This document shows positions 29,565 through 38,107 of a stretch of DNA of 64,000 nt, piece by piece. The first letter of the stretch is position 1. Each line of letters begins with the position of its first letter. The translations under genes and the position numbers were made by a program. The notes beneath the pieces were generated by a model. That model searched no databases, was not told the origin of the DNA, and saw nothing but the letters and a program-made list of their open reading frames with translations. This DNA comes from Mycobacterium kiyosense (GTDB taxonomy: Bacteria; Actinomycetota; Actinomycetes; Mycobacteriales; Mycobacteriaceae): NCBI GenBank assembly GCA_021654635.1, contig AP025179.1, positions 2,170,001-2,234,000 of the forward strand, read 5' to 3'.

Positions 29565-30011
29565 TCACTCGCCTGACTCGACCGCTGACACCAGCAGCGG
29601 CTGCAGCGCGTTCTGCAGGTCAACGGCTTTCGGTACGCCTGAGGTGCGGTACTGCTGGCGGCCTTCGGCGTCGAAGATGAAGGTGGTCGGCAGCGACAGC
29701 ACCGACAACCGCTTGGCCGCGACCGGGTTGTCGTCGATGTCCAGCTCGACGTGTGCGACTTCGGGCAGCTGGGCACACACCTGGTCGACCACCCGTCGTA
29801 CCGCCGCGCACGGTCCGCACCAGTCGGCGCTGAAATGCACCACCGTGGGTCCGGTGTCGGACAGGGGAAGATCGGAGTTGTCCTGCTCGGCCGCGGACGA
29901 CTGCGCCGCGGGTCGCAACACGCCTGAACGCCTGTTCACCACACAGCCGAGAACACACGCCGCGCCCAACGCCGCGACGATCGCGATCCCTGCGATCACA
30001 ACAGAACTCAC
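29565..30011 (-). CDS. Membrane-anchored thioredoxin-family protein
   Basis: 148 residues. An N-terminal hydrophobic anchor (VVIAGIAIVAALGAACVLGCVV) precedes a thioredoxin fold with the active site SADWCGPCAAV and the cis-Pro loop LSLPTTFIFD. The start at the ATG 30011 lies 35 bases after cysE and it is followed by DUF4395. Orientation of the anchor (the redox domain in or out) cannot be settled from sequence alone. Confidence 0.88.
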   Translation of the reverse strand: MSSVVIAGIAIVAALGAACVLGCVVNRRSGVLRPAAQSSAAEQDNSDLPLSDTGPTVVHFSADWCGPCAAVRRVVDQVCAQLPEVAHVELDIDDNPVAAKRLSVLSLPTTFIFDAEGRQQYRTSGVPKAVDLQNALQPLLVSAVESGE

Positions 30012-30046
30012 CAGTACACCAACACCTTCTTCAGCGCGCTATTCCC

Positions 30047-30754
30047 CTAGATGGAGAAGTCCTCGCCGTTCCATACCCCGGCCTCTGGTGGTCGGATCAC
30101 CCGCTCGGCCGGCTGGCCGTTCTGCTGGCCCTGCGGGTGACCGTCGCCTCGGCCCTCCAGCCGAGCCACCCGGGTGAGCAGCGACTTGAGGCTGACGCCG
30201 ACCAGGTCGGGCAGCTTGGATTCGTCCTCGCTGGCCGGTCCCGGACGGCTCACGACCTGTCCGGGCACACCGACCACCACGGAGCTGGCCGGAACTTCCT
30301 TGACCACCACGGAGTTGGCGCCGATCCGGCTGTCGTCGCCGATCTTGATCGCGCCCAGCACCTTGGCTCCCGCTCCAATGACCACCCGGTCGCCGATGGT
30401 GGGGTGCCTTTTGGCGCGGTCGCGGCCGGTGCCGCCGAGAGTGACGCCGTGGAAGATGGTGACGTCCTCACCTATCTCCGCGGTCTCCCCGATCACCACC
30501 CCGGTGGCGTGGTCGATGAACAGGCCGGGCCCCAGGGTGGCGCCGGGGTGGATCTCCACGCCGGTCAGGATCCGGGTCAGCTCCGCCAGCGTCCGCGCCA
30601 GCAGCCGCGCGCCGCGCAGCCACAACCAGTGGCTGATCCGGTGTCCCCAGACGGCGTGCACGCCCGGGTAGGCGAAGACGACTTCGAGCACGGTCGGTTC
30701 GGCCGGGTCGCGTTCCCGGGCCGCTCGGATGTCGCGTCGGATGGCGGTGAGCAC
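30047..30754 (-). CDS. cysE: Serine O-acetyltransferase
   Basis: Makes O-acetylserine from serine and acetyl-CoA, the first step of cysteine synthesis. 235 residues. The hexapeptide left-handed beta-helix is plain ([45 protein letters not shown]), with catalytic His in [13 protein letters not shown] start at 30754 lies two bases after the cysK stop. The C-terminus [15 protein letters not shown] is shared with mycobacterial CysE. Part of the minus-strand sulfur run. Confidence 0.95.
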   Translation of the reverse strand: MLTAIRRDIRAARERDPAEPTVLEVVFAYPGVHAVWGHRISHWLWLRGARLLARTLAELTRILTGVEIHPGATLGPGLFIDHATGVVIGETAEIGEDVTIFHGVTLGGTGRDRAKRHPTIGDRVVIGAGAKVLGAIKIGDDSRIGANSVVVKEVPASSVVVGVPGQVVSRPGPASEDESKLPDLVGVSLKSLLTRVARLEGRGDGHPQGQQNGQPAERVIRPPEAGVWNGEDFSI

Positions 30755-30756
30755 GG

Positions 30757-31689
30757 TCAATCCGCCAGATCGGAGAACAGGACGGTGCTGAGATAGCGTT
30801 CGCCGAACGACGGCAGCACGACGACGACGAGCTTTCCGGCGTTCTCGGGCCGGCGGGCGACCTCCAGGGCGGCCGCCACCGCGGCGCCCGAGGAGATGCC
30901 TACCAAGAGTCCCTCTTCCTTGGCCAGCCGGCGGGCCAAGGTGAGCGCGTCCTCGTTTTCCACGGTGATGATCTCGTCGACCAGGCCCAGGTCCAGCACG
31001 GGCGGGATGAACCCGGCTCCGATGCCCTGGATGGGGTGCGGTCCTTTCTGGCCGCCGGACAGCACCGGCGACGCGGCCGGCTCGACGGCGATGAACTGCG
31101 TCGTCGGCTTGCGTTCCTTGATCACCTGGGCGACACCGGTGATGGTGCCGCCGGTGCCGACACCGGCGACGAAGAAGTCGATCTTGCCGTCGGTGTCGCG
31201 CCACACCTCCTCGGCGGTGGTAACGGCGTGCACGGCCGGGTTGGCCGGGTTCTCGAACTGTTGGGGCATGAAGTAGCGGTCGTCGGATTTGACCAGCTCT
31301 TCGGCCTTGGCGATGGCGCCTGGCATGCCTTCGGAGCCGGGAGTCAGGATCAGCTCCGCCCCGTAGGCCCGCAGCAGCATCCGCCGTTCGATGCTCATGG
31401 TGTCCGGCATGGTCAGCACCAACTTGTAGCCGCGCGCGGCGGCCACCATCGCCAGCGCGATACCGGTGTTGCCGCTGGTCGGCTCGACGATGATGGTGTC
31501 CGGATTGATCAGGCCCGCCTTCTCGGCCGCATCGATCATCGCGACCCCGATGCGGTCCTTCACGCTGCCCGCCGGGTTGAACGACTCCAGCTTGGCGACG
31601 ACATCGGCCACCGCGCCGTCGGTGACCCGGCGCAGCCGGACCAGCGGGGTGTTCCCGATGAGCTGCGTGATGTTCTCGGCGATGGTCAT
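30757..31689 (-). CDS. cysK: O-acetylserine sulfhydrylase (cysteine synthase A)
   Basis: PLP enzyme that makes cysteine from O-acetylserine and sulfide. 310 residues, as CysK1 of M. tuberculosis. PLP Lys is in [10 protein letters not shown]; the substrate loop is PTSGNTGIA; the phosphate-binding loop is [10 protein letters not shown]. The ATG at 31689 is preferred over 31695 because it overlaps the stop of the upstream gene (ATGA) and gives the usual start [16 protein letters not shown]. Confidence 0.96.
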   Translation of the reverse strand: MTIAENITQLIGNTPLVRLRRVTDGAVADVVAKLESFNPAGSVKDRIGVAMIDAAEKAGLINPDTIIVEPTSGNTGIALAMVAAARGYKLVLTMPDTMSIERRMLLRAYGAELILTPGSEGMPGAIAKAEELVKSDDRYFMPQQFENPANPAVHAVTTAEEVWRDTDGKIDFFVAGVGTGGTITGVAQVIKERKPTTQFIAVEPAASPVLSGGQKGPHPIQGIGAGFIPPVLDLGLVDEIITVENEDALTLARRLAKEEGLLVGISSGAAVAAALEVARRPENAGKLVVVVLPSFGERYLSTVLFSDLAD

Positions 31690-33002
31690 CCACATTCTCC
31701 AACGATGTCGGTGCGGGCCCGGTTGGTCTGCCAGGTGATGTCGAACTCAATTGTCGCGTGCACGGGGGTGGTCAGCGCAACCGGTGTGAGCCCGGCAACC
31801 GACCCCCGCGCCGGGTCCGCCAGCGCCACTCCCGTCAACACCCGACCAGTCAGCTGGTGCGACGCGGATCCGGTCAGCCTTATTCCCTTGGTGCCCAGGC
31901 TGCCCGGCGTGAAACGCACATAGAAATCGGTGCCCGGCCGGACCGTCCCGTCGAGGAGCGCGCCGAAAGCGTCGACGATGTGGTGGTCGCCGCCGGCACT
32001 CAGCGTCATCGGGACGCTCACCTGGAACGGGCCCACCAGCCCGGAGTCGGCCACGGCCGCGCTGTCGATCAGCGGTTGCGGGGCCGTCCGCAGCGCGGTG
32101 TACGCCCCGGAGAGCAGATAGTTGTAGAGGTGCACGACGCGGTCGGCGTTGCGGTAGTGCCCGGAGCCGGTGAGCCAGAAGTCGACGTGGTCGATCGCGG
32201 GCCCGGTGTGGGGCGAGCCGTCCGGTGCGGCGGTGAGTAGCCGGTAGAAGCGGTAGCCGCGGGCGCCGCGTCCGTGGCTGTTGGACGACAGCGTGCTGCC
32301 CACGCCCAGCGTGCGCCGGTGCTGGCCCTTGCCCGGATTGGTGACCAGCCGGGAACCGGACACGTCGTGCCAGTCGATGCCGTCGGTGGATTTCTGCAGC
32401 CGCACCGCGACGGGGGACTCCGACGCGGTCCACAGCGCGTATCCGCCGAGTTGTGGCTTTCCGTGGAACTCGAAGGTGAGCACCGATCCGGGGCCGCGGT
32501 GCACGGCGACGGGCGCATTCAGCGGCCGCGTGTCCAGTGCCATGCCGTTGGTGAAGTGCCAGATGGCGGCCTGGGTCGCCGCGATGGCTTCGTGTTCGCT
32601 GATGTTTGCCCGGCCGAGCGGGTAGCCGGCCCGGCGCAGCTGGTCGCTCACCTGCGCGATGGAGCGCATCGGATACGAGTGCCGCAGGATCCACTCCACT
32701 TCGGCTTCGCACCCTCGGGTGTGCAGATGCGGCAGCGCCGACCAGGATCCCAGCCGGTAGGGGGACGGGTGGTGCGGGGCGATCCCGGCGAAGTCCAGCG
32801 AGTAAGCCTGCAGGTTGGGATTGAGCCTGATCAGGTCTGTGCGCGCGGAGGTGCCGTCGGTGAACACGACCTTGTCCACGGTGTGGGAATAGGTGCCGCC
32901 CCGGTACCGGGTCATGCGTGTCGGTTCGACGGCCGGGCGGACGCGGACTCTGCTGCGGGTCGCCACGCGTGGCAGTGCGGTGGGTATGGACAGAACTGTC
33001 AT
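31686..33002 (-). CDS. Thioester-domain (TQXA) protein lacking the thioester Cys
   Basis: 438 residues. [11 protein letters not shown] carries the Gln of a Cys-Gln thioester domain, and [11 protein letters not shown] and VVHLYNYLL fit the same fold. At the place where family members have AYC(I/L)D, this protein reads QAYSLDF, so the thioester Cys is Ser; the nearest Cys is in [10 protein letters not shown]. Between the TQAA and LYNYL motifs is a roughly 130-residue insert that looks like an F5/8-type C or discoidin module ([22 protein letters not shown]). There is no N-terminal signal peptide. The stop overlaps the cysK start (ATGA). First gene of the sulfur run and divergent from encapsulin. 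Function unknown. Confidence 0.72.
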   Translation of the reverse strand: MTVLSIPTALPRVATRSRVRVRPAVEPTRMTRYRGGTYSHTVDKVVFTDGTSARTDLIRLNPNLQAYSLDFAGIAPHHPSPYRLGSWSALPHLHTRGCEAEVEWILRHSYPMRSIAQVSDQLRRAGYPLGRANISEHEAIAATQAAIWHFTNGMALDTRPLNAPVAVHRGPGSVLTFEFHGKPQLGGYALWTASESPVAVRLQKSTDGIDWHDVSGSRLVTNPGKGQHRRTLGVGSTLSSNSHGRGARGYRFYRLLTAAPDGSPHTGPAIDHVDFWLTGSGHYRNADRVVHLYNYLLSGAYTALRTAPQPLIDSAAVADSGLVGPFQVSVPMTLSAGGDHHIVDAFGALLDGTVRPGTDFYVRFTPGSLGTKGIRLTGSASHQLTGRVLTGVALADPARGSVAGLTPVALTTPVHATIEFDITWQTNRARTDIVGECG

Positions 33003-33386
33003 GGGACGGTTGCTCTTCCTGAAATGGTGGCGCGCATCACTACACCGGGATCGGTGGGAGCGCGGCGATTGCTGAACGGTCAGATGGCGTCAGGAATCAA
33101 CAGGAACAACAACAACAGGCCACGGCAAAGCAGCGCGTGCGGACAAGACGCAGCTGGACCGGCTGTGGCATGGGACCACTATAGGGCATCGGAGGAATGG
33201 GCCGGTGCTGGGAAGAATCTGGGAGAGGTCTGCCAGTTCGACTCAGCTGCGGTTAAACGCTTTATCCCGGCGCGACCGTCTGGCTACCCTCGGCGGGCAG
33301 TCGCGCATTCGGTAGGGCATGATTGCTCTGCCAGTAACCCAGGCCGGTGCTTCAGCGTAGTCGGAATACGCACGGAAAGGACGACG
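33003..33386. other. Divergent promoter region, thioester protein / encapsulin
   Basis: 384 bases between the divergent cysK-cysE run and the encapsulin operon. It holds a short AAC repeat (33104-33116), a TATAGGG-type element near 33180, and the GAAAGGA ribosome site before encapsulin. I see no palindrome strong enough to name an operator. Both promoters should lie here. Confidence 0.5.
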
Positions 33387-34322
33387 ATGGCCACTTCATC
33401 TCAGGGGGCGCAGAACGAATCCCAGGCGCTCGGCGACCTTGCCGCCAGGCAGCTCGCCAACGCCACCAAGACCGTCCCGCAGCTGTCGACGATCACGCCG
33501 CGCTGGCTGCTGCACCTGCTGAGTTGGGTGCCCGTGGAAGCCGGCATCTACCGGGTCAACCGGGTGGTGAACCCGGACCAGGTCGCCATCAAAGCCGAGG
33601 CCGGCGCCAGTGTCGACGAGCCGCTGCCGGAGACCTACGTGGACTACGAGACCAGTCCGCGCGAGTACACGCTGCGCACCATCTCGACCCTGCTCGACAT
33701 CCACACCAGGGTCTCCGACCTGTATTCCAGCCCGCACGACCAGATCGCACAGCAACTGCGGCTGACCATCGAGACCATCAAGGAACGCCAGGAGTTCGAG
33801 CTGGTCAACAGCCCCGAGTACGGGCTGCTGGCCCAGGCCACCCCGGAGCAGACCATCCAGACGCTGGTCGGCGCGCCCACTCCCGACGACCTGGACGCCC
33901 TGATCACCAAGGTGTGGAAGACGCCCAGCTTCTTCCTGACCCACCCGCTCGGCATTGCCGCGTTCGGCCGCGAAGCCACCTACCGCGGTGTGCCGCCGCC
34001 AGTCGTGAGCCTGTTCGGCGCGCAGTTCATCACCTGGCGGGGCATCCCGTTGATCCCGTCGGACAAGGTTCCGGTCGAGGACGGTAAGACGAAGTTCATC
34101 CTGGTCCGCACCGGCGAGGAGCGCCAAGGCGTGGTGGGTCTGTTCCAGCCGGGGCTGGTCGGGGAGCAGGCGCCCGGCCTGTCGGTGCGCTTCACCGGCA
34201 TCAACAAGTCGGCGATCGCCACCTACCTGGTCACCTTGTACACCTCGCTGGCTGTCCTCACCGACGACGCGCTTGCCGTGCTCGACAACGTCGCCGTGGA
34301 CCAGTTCCATGAGTACAAGTGA
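33387..34322 (+). CDS. Family 2A encapsulin shell protein (major membrane protein I type)
   Basis: 311-residue HK97-fold shell protein that assembles into an icosahedral nanocompartment. It resembles, from memory, the M. leprae major membrane protein I and SrpI-type family 2A encapsulins. Marks are the N-arm QALGDLAARQLANATKTVPQ, WLLHLLSWVPVEAGIYRVN, the E-loop region around YVDYETSPREYTLRTISTLLD, and the C-terminal axial domain. No cNMP-binding insertion (family 2B) is present. GAAAGGA stands 6 bases before the ATG at 33387. It overlaps the cysteine desulfurase gene by 14 bases, the usual cargo arrangement. Confidence 0.95.
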   Translation: MATSSQGAQNESQALGDLAARQLANATKTVPQLSTITPRWLLHLLSWVPVEAGIYRVNRVVNPDQVAIKAEAGASVDEPLPETYVDYETSPREYTLRTISTLLDIHTRVSDLYSSPHDQIAQQLRLTIETIKERQEFELVNSPEYGLLAQATPEQTIQTLVGAPTPDDLDALITKVWKTPSFFLTHPLGIAAFGREATYRGVPPPVVSLFGAQFITWRGIPLIPSDKVPVEDGKTKFILVRTGEERQGVVGLFQPGLVGEQAPGLSVRFTGINKSAIATYLVTLYTSLAVLTDDALAVLDNVAVDQFHEYK

Positions 34323-36216
34323 GTACCGGTCGGTAGACGCCGAAAGCGACTTACCGGTCAGCGCCGGCGAACTCGCCGCCCTGGCCAGCCAGATCTACGC
34401 GGCCAGCATCCGACCGGGGCCGGACAGCCCCCCGCAGACCACGCCCGTCGCGCCGCGCGGAAACGTGCCGGACACGACGGCCGCGACGTCGGCCGGACGG
34501 ACGGCGGCGGGTACCTCCGATCCGTTCCCGGCCCCGGTGCCCCTGGTCGGTTTGTCGGACGTCTACGTGCCGGCCCCGAGCTCGCCCGGGCCGGAGGCTG
34601 CCCCGCCGCAGACGGTGCCGGTGGCGCCGCGCGGCAATGTGCCGGACTCGACGGCAGCGCCGTCGAGCGGTGAGACTGCGGCCGCGGTGGCCGATCCGTT
34701 CCTGCCGCCCGGAGTGGTCGACCTGACGGCATTCGCCGTACCGATGTCGGGCATCGTCCCGACCGTGCCCGGTGTGCTGGCCGGTGCGGCACCTGCGGCT
34801 CCGGTGGCGCCGCGCGGTTCGGTACCCGGCTCGGCGCCGGGTTGGCTGCCCGAGGCCCCGTCGGTCACCGATCTGGGCTGGTCCGGCGCGCCTGTGGCCG
34901 CACCGGGCCGGGGCGGGCCCGGCGATGAAGCCAGCTACAACTTCCTGACCCGGCCCGAGCCGGTCCCGCAGTTGCCGGACGAGCACGAGGTCTTCGACGT
35001 CGCCACGGTGCGGGCCGATTTCCCGATTCTGCGCGAGACCGTCAACGGCAAGCCGCTGATCTGGTTCGACAACGCCGCCACCACGCAGAAGCCGCAGGTG
35101 GTGATCGACCGGCTGGCGTACTTCTACGCCCACGAGAACTCCAACATCCACCGTGCGGCGCACGAACTGGCCGCCCGGGCCACCGACGCCTACGAAGAGG
35201 CCCGCGACACGGTGCGCCGGTTCATCGGCGCACCCAAGTCCGAACAGAACATCTTCGTGCGCGGCACCACCGAAGCCATCAACCTGGTGGCCTACGCGTG
35301 GGGCGGTAAGCATCTCAAACCCGGCGACGAGATCGTCATCACCCACCTCGAACACCACGCGAACATCGTTCCCTGGCAACTGATTTCGCAGAAGACCGGC
35401 GCCGTGCTGAAAGTGGCGCCGGTGGACGAGGCGGGCAATCTGCTGCTGTCGGAATTCGAGGATCTGCTCGGGCCGAAGACCAAACTGGTTGCGGCCACCC
35501 AGGTTTCGAATGCGTTGGGCACGGTGACTCCGGTCGAGAAGATCGTGCAGCTCGGACACCGCTACGGCGCGCGGGTGCTGATCGACGGTGCGCAGTCGAT
35601 TCCGCACCTGCCGATCGACGTCGCCGAGCTGGGTGTGGACTTCTTCGTGTTCTCCGGGCACAAGATTTACGGCCCCACCGGGATCGGCGTGCTCTACGGC
35701 AGCGAGGAGGCGCTCGCCGAGACGCCGCCGTGGCAGGGCGGCGGCAACATGATCGCCGATGTCACCTTGGAGCGGTCGCTGTATCAGGGCCTGCCCAACA
35801 AGTTCGAGGCCGGCACCGGAAACATCGCCGACGCGGTCGGGCTCGGCGAAGCGCTGCGCTACGTGGAGAAGGTGGGCATCGAGCGGATCGCCGCCTACGA
35901 GCACGAACTGCTCGAATACGCCACGCCACGGCTGGCCGACATTCCGGGTGTGCGGCTGGTGGGCACCGCGACCGAGAAGGCCAGCGTGTTGTCGTTCGTG
36001 CTGGCCGGTCATGAGCCGCTCGAGGTCGGCAAGGCGCTCAACGCCGAGGGAATCGCGGTCCGGGCGGGCCATCACTGCGCGCAGCCGATTCTGCGCCGGT
36101 ACGGACTGGAGGCTACGGTTCGCCCGTCGTTCGCGTTCTACAACACCTTCGAGGAGATCGACGTCTTCCTTCGGGCAGTGCGCCGCATCGCCGAGGGCGG
36201 CGCCACCGTAGGCTGA
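34309..36216 (+). CDS. Encapsulated cysteine desulfurase (SufS type) with disordered N-terminal targeting region
   Basis: PLP enzyme that takes sulfur from cysteine as a protein persulfide. 635 residues, against about 410 for plain SufS. Residues 1-225 are an added Pro/Ala-rich, probably disordered region with an amphipathic start (ELAALASQIYAASI, 21-34) and three copies of PVAPRG(N/S)VP at 46-54, 104-112 and 165-173. The catalytic domain begins near FDVATVRADFPIL. PLP Lys452 is in FSGHKIYGPTG and the persulfide Cys590 is in RAGHHCAQP. The ATG at 34309 lies inside the encapsulin end. Family 2A cargo enzymes load through such N-terminal regions; the role of the repeats here is inferred. Confidence 0.94.
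   Translation: MSTSEYRSVDAESDLPVSAGELAALASQIYAASIRPGPDSPPQTTPVAPRGNVPDTTAATSAGRTAAGTSDPFPAPVPLVGLSDVYVPAPSSPGPEAAPPQTVPVAPRGNVPDSTAAPSSGETAAAVADPFLPPGVVDLTAFAVPMSGIVPTVPGVLAGAAPAAPVAPRGSVPGSAPGWLPEAPSVTDLGWSGAPVAAPGRGGPGDEASYNFLTRPEPVPQLPDEHEVFDVATVRADFPILRETVNGKPLIWFDNAATTQKPQVVIDRLAYFYAHENSNIHRAAHELAARATDAYEEARDTVRRFIGAPKSEQNIFVRGTTEAINLVAYAWGGKHLKPGDEIVITHLEHHANIVPWQLISQKTGAVLKVAPVDEAGNLLLSEFEDLLGPKTKLVAATQVSNALGTVTPVEKIVQLGHRYGARVLIDGAQSIPHLPIDVAELGVDFFVFSGHKIYGPTGIGVLYGSEEALAETPPWQGGGNMIADVTLERSLYQGLPNKFEAGTGNIADAVGLGEALRYVEKVGIERIAAYEHELLEYATPRLADIPGVRLVGTATEKASVLSFVLAGHEPLEVGKALNAEGIAVRAGHHCAQPILRRYGLEATVRPSFAFYNTFEEIDVFLRAVRRIAEGGATVG
34426..34845 (+). repeat. Three-copy repeat in the desulfurase N-terminal region
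   Basis: Unit 1 (residues 40-80) and unit 2 (98-139) are about 41 residues each and share PPQTxPVAPRGNVPDxTAA, a Gly/Ala linker and (S/A)DPF(P/L)P. Unit 3 (163-179) keeps only PVAPRGSVP. Repetition is also seen at the base level (GCGCCGCGCGG core in all three). Confidence 0.9.
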
Positions 36217-36421
36217 GCGACGGGCGCTTTCCACACTTGTCTTCCGCCTGATTGCAAACCTCGGTTGTGCTCGGCAGTGCTCGTAAGCTGGCGTCGTGTT
36301 TCTATCTGCAACCAGGCGACGCGGCCTGAATTCTGTTGCGGATATTACTAAACCCTTGTCGCGCAAGGTAATACGGCCAGCCGCGAATCCCGTTGCCGCG
36401 TAAGCGTAACGAGGATCTGAG

Positions 36422-36472
36422 ATGAGCGGTGCGTATTCTTCGACAACCCCGGGGGTTGAAGCGGTCCGATGA
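36422..36472 (+). CDS. Possible 16-codon leader frame before the mce operon
   Basis: An ATG at 36422 opens a 16-codon frame (MSGAYSSTTPGVEAVR) whose stop overlaps the yrbE start as ATGA. The yrbE start has no strong ribosome site of its own, so translational coupling is plausible. The frame holds a five-G run; an indel there could instead make it the true yrbE N-terminus. Confidence 0.35.
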   Translation: MSGAYSSTTPGVEAVR

Positions 36473-37239
36473 CTATTGCTACGACCATGGCCAAGCCCAT
36501 GAACGCGCTGGGCGGGTTCTTCCAATTCTGCGCGGACACATTCGTGGTGCTGGTGCGACGGCCGTGGGCCTGGCGCGAGATCTTGGAGCAGATCTGGTTC
36601 GTAGCCCGCGTTTCGATCTTCCCGACCATCATGTTGTCGATCCCGTACACGGTGCTGATCGTGTTCGTGTTGAACATTCTGCTCGTCGAGATTGGTGCCG
36701 GCGACCTGTCCGGTGCCGGCGCAGGACTCGCGTCGGTGACGCAGGTGGGACCGGTTGTCACCGCGATGGTCGTCTCGGGTGCCGGTTCGACGGCCATGTG
36801 CGCCGATTTGGGTGCGCGCACCATCCGTGAGGAAATCGACGCGATGAAAGTGATCGGCGTCAATCCCATTCAGGCACTGGTGGTTCCGCGTCTCATTGCG
36901 GCCACCTTCGTTGCGGTGCTGTTGTATTCGGTGGTTGCCGTCACCGGCCTGGTCGGCAGCTACGTCTTCGTCGTCTACGTCCAGCACGTCACGCCGGGCG
37001 CCTTCGTCGCGGGGATGACCCTGCTCACCGGGCTGCCCCAGGTGGTGATCTCACTGATCAAGGCAACTCTGTTCGGCATCTCCGCGGGCCTGATCGCCTG
37101 CTACAAAGGACTTTCGGTGGGCGGCGGCCCGGCCGGCGTCGGCAGCGCGGTCAACGAGACAGTGGTGTTCTCGTTCATGGCGTTGTTCTTCATCAACATC
37201 CTGACCACCGCGCTCGGCGTGAAGGTCACCGCCAAATGA
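36469..37239 (+). CDS. YrbE-A, MlaE-type permease of an mce operon
   Basis: 256 residues with about five hydrophobic helices and the MlaE signature SGAGSTAMCADLGARTIREEIDAM. With YrbE-B it forms the membrane permease of a Mce lipid importer powered by the shared MceG ATPase encoded elsewhere. First structural gene of a yrbEAB-mceABCDEF operon. Start ATG 36469 is accepted with the caution noted for the leader frame. I cannot assign an mce number from this sequence. Confidence 0.92.
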   Translation: MTIATTMAKPMNALGGFFQFCADTFVVLVRRPWAWREILEQIWFVARVSIFPTIMLSIPYTVLIVFVLNILLVEIGAGDLSGAGAGLASVTQVGPVVTAMVVSGAGSTAMCADLGARTIREEIDAMKVIGVNPIQALVVPRLIAATFVAVLLYSVVAVTGLVGSYVFVVYVQHVTPGAFVAGMTLLTGLPQVVISLIKATLFGISAGLIACYKGLSVGGGPAGVGSAVNETVVFSFMALFFINILTTALGVKVTAK

Positions 37240-37252
37240 GTCTGGCCGTGCT

Positions 37253-38104
37253 GTGAGCGACGCGACGCTGAGCGGCCCGTCACGATTCGCCGCCACCGGA
37301 CCCAGGCTGGTGTCGGCCACGCGCAAGATTGGCGAACAGACCGCGTTCTACGGTCGCTCGCTGCTCAACATCGGCGAGGCGGTGCGCCGCTATCCCGGCG
37401 AGCTGCTGCGGTTGATCGCCGAAATGGGTATGGGCACAGGCGCTCTCGCGGTGATCGGGGGCACCGTCGGCATCATCGGCTTCCTCACGCTGACCACCGG
37501 CGCCCTGGTGGCGGTGCAGGGTTACGACACGCTGTCCAACGTCGGCGTCGAAGCCCTCACCGGCTTCCTGTCCGCGTTCCTGAACGTCCGCATGATCGCG
37601 CCCTGCACGGCCGGGTTGGCGCTGGCGGCCACCATCGGTGCCGGCGCGACCGCCCAACTGGGTGCCATGCGCATCAACGAGGAGATCGACGCGCTGGAAG
37701 TGATGGGCATCCGCGCGGTGACCTATCTGGCCTCCACCCGCATCATTGCCGGTGTCCTGGTGGTGATCCCGCTCTACGCCGTGGCGGTGCTGATGTCGTT
37801 CATCGCGGCCAAGTTCCTCACCATCTTCGTCTACGGCCAGTCCCGCGGCGTCTACGAGCACTACTTCGGCACCTTCCTGCATCCCACCGACCTACTGTGG
37901 TCGTTCGGGTCGGCACTGGCGATGGCCACCGGAGTGATGGTGGTCCACACCTACTACGGGTTCACCGCGACCGGTGGCCCGGCGGGTGTCGGCGAGGCGG
38001 TCGGCCGCTCGGTGCGATCCTCGATGATCGTCACCGCCTTTGTCTGCCTGTTGATTTCGCTGTCCGTGTACGGCCAGCACGGCAACTTCAACCTGTCGGG
38101 CTGA
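37253..38104 (+). CDS. YrbE-B, MlaE-type permease of an mce operon
   Basis: 283 residues, GTG start at 37253. Same fold as the preceding gene, with AATIGAGATAQLGAMRINEEIDALEVMG as the MlaE signature. The N-terminus has an amphipathic interface helix (GRSLLNIGEAVRRYPGELLRL). It pairs with YrbE-A. MceA begins three bases after its stop. Confidence 0.93.
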   Translation: MSDATLSGPSRFAATGPRLVSATRKIGEQTAFYGRSLLNIGEAVRRYPGELLRLIAEMGMGTGALAVIGGTVGIIGFLTLTTGALVAVQGYDTLSNVGVEALTGFLSAFLNVRMIAPCTAGLALAATIGAGATAQLGAMRINEEIDALEVMGIRAVTYLASTRIIAGVLVVIPLYAVAVLMSFIAAKFLTIFVYGQSRGVYEHYFGTFLHPTDLLWSFGSALAMATGVMVVHTYYGFTATGGPAGVGEAVGRSVRSSMIVTAFVCLLISLSVYGQHGNFNLSG

Positions 38105-38107
38105 CCC

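Noticed and set aside
33104..33116. AAC short repeat in the encapsulin promoter region as a phase-variable tract
   Set aside because: Only four units and not placed between likely promoter elements; too short to call.
32274..33386. Long N-terminal extension of encapsulin in the same open frame
   Set aside because: It would run antisense through the thioester-like gene. A good ribosome site stands just before the ATG at 33387, and encapsulins are about 310 residues.
34351..36987. 878-codon minus-strand frame opposite the desulfurase
   Set aside because: It is the complement of a conserved GC-rich gene, has His/Arg/Gly-rich nonsense composition and no recognisable domain.
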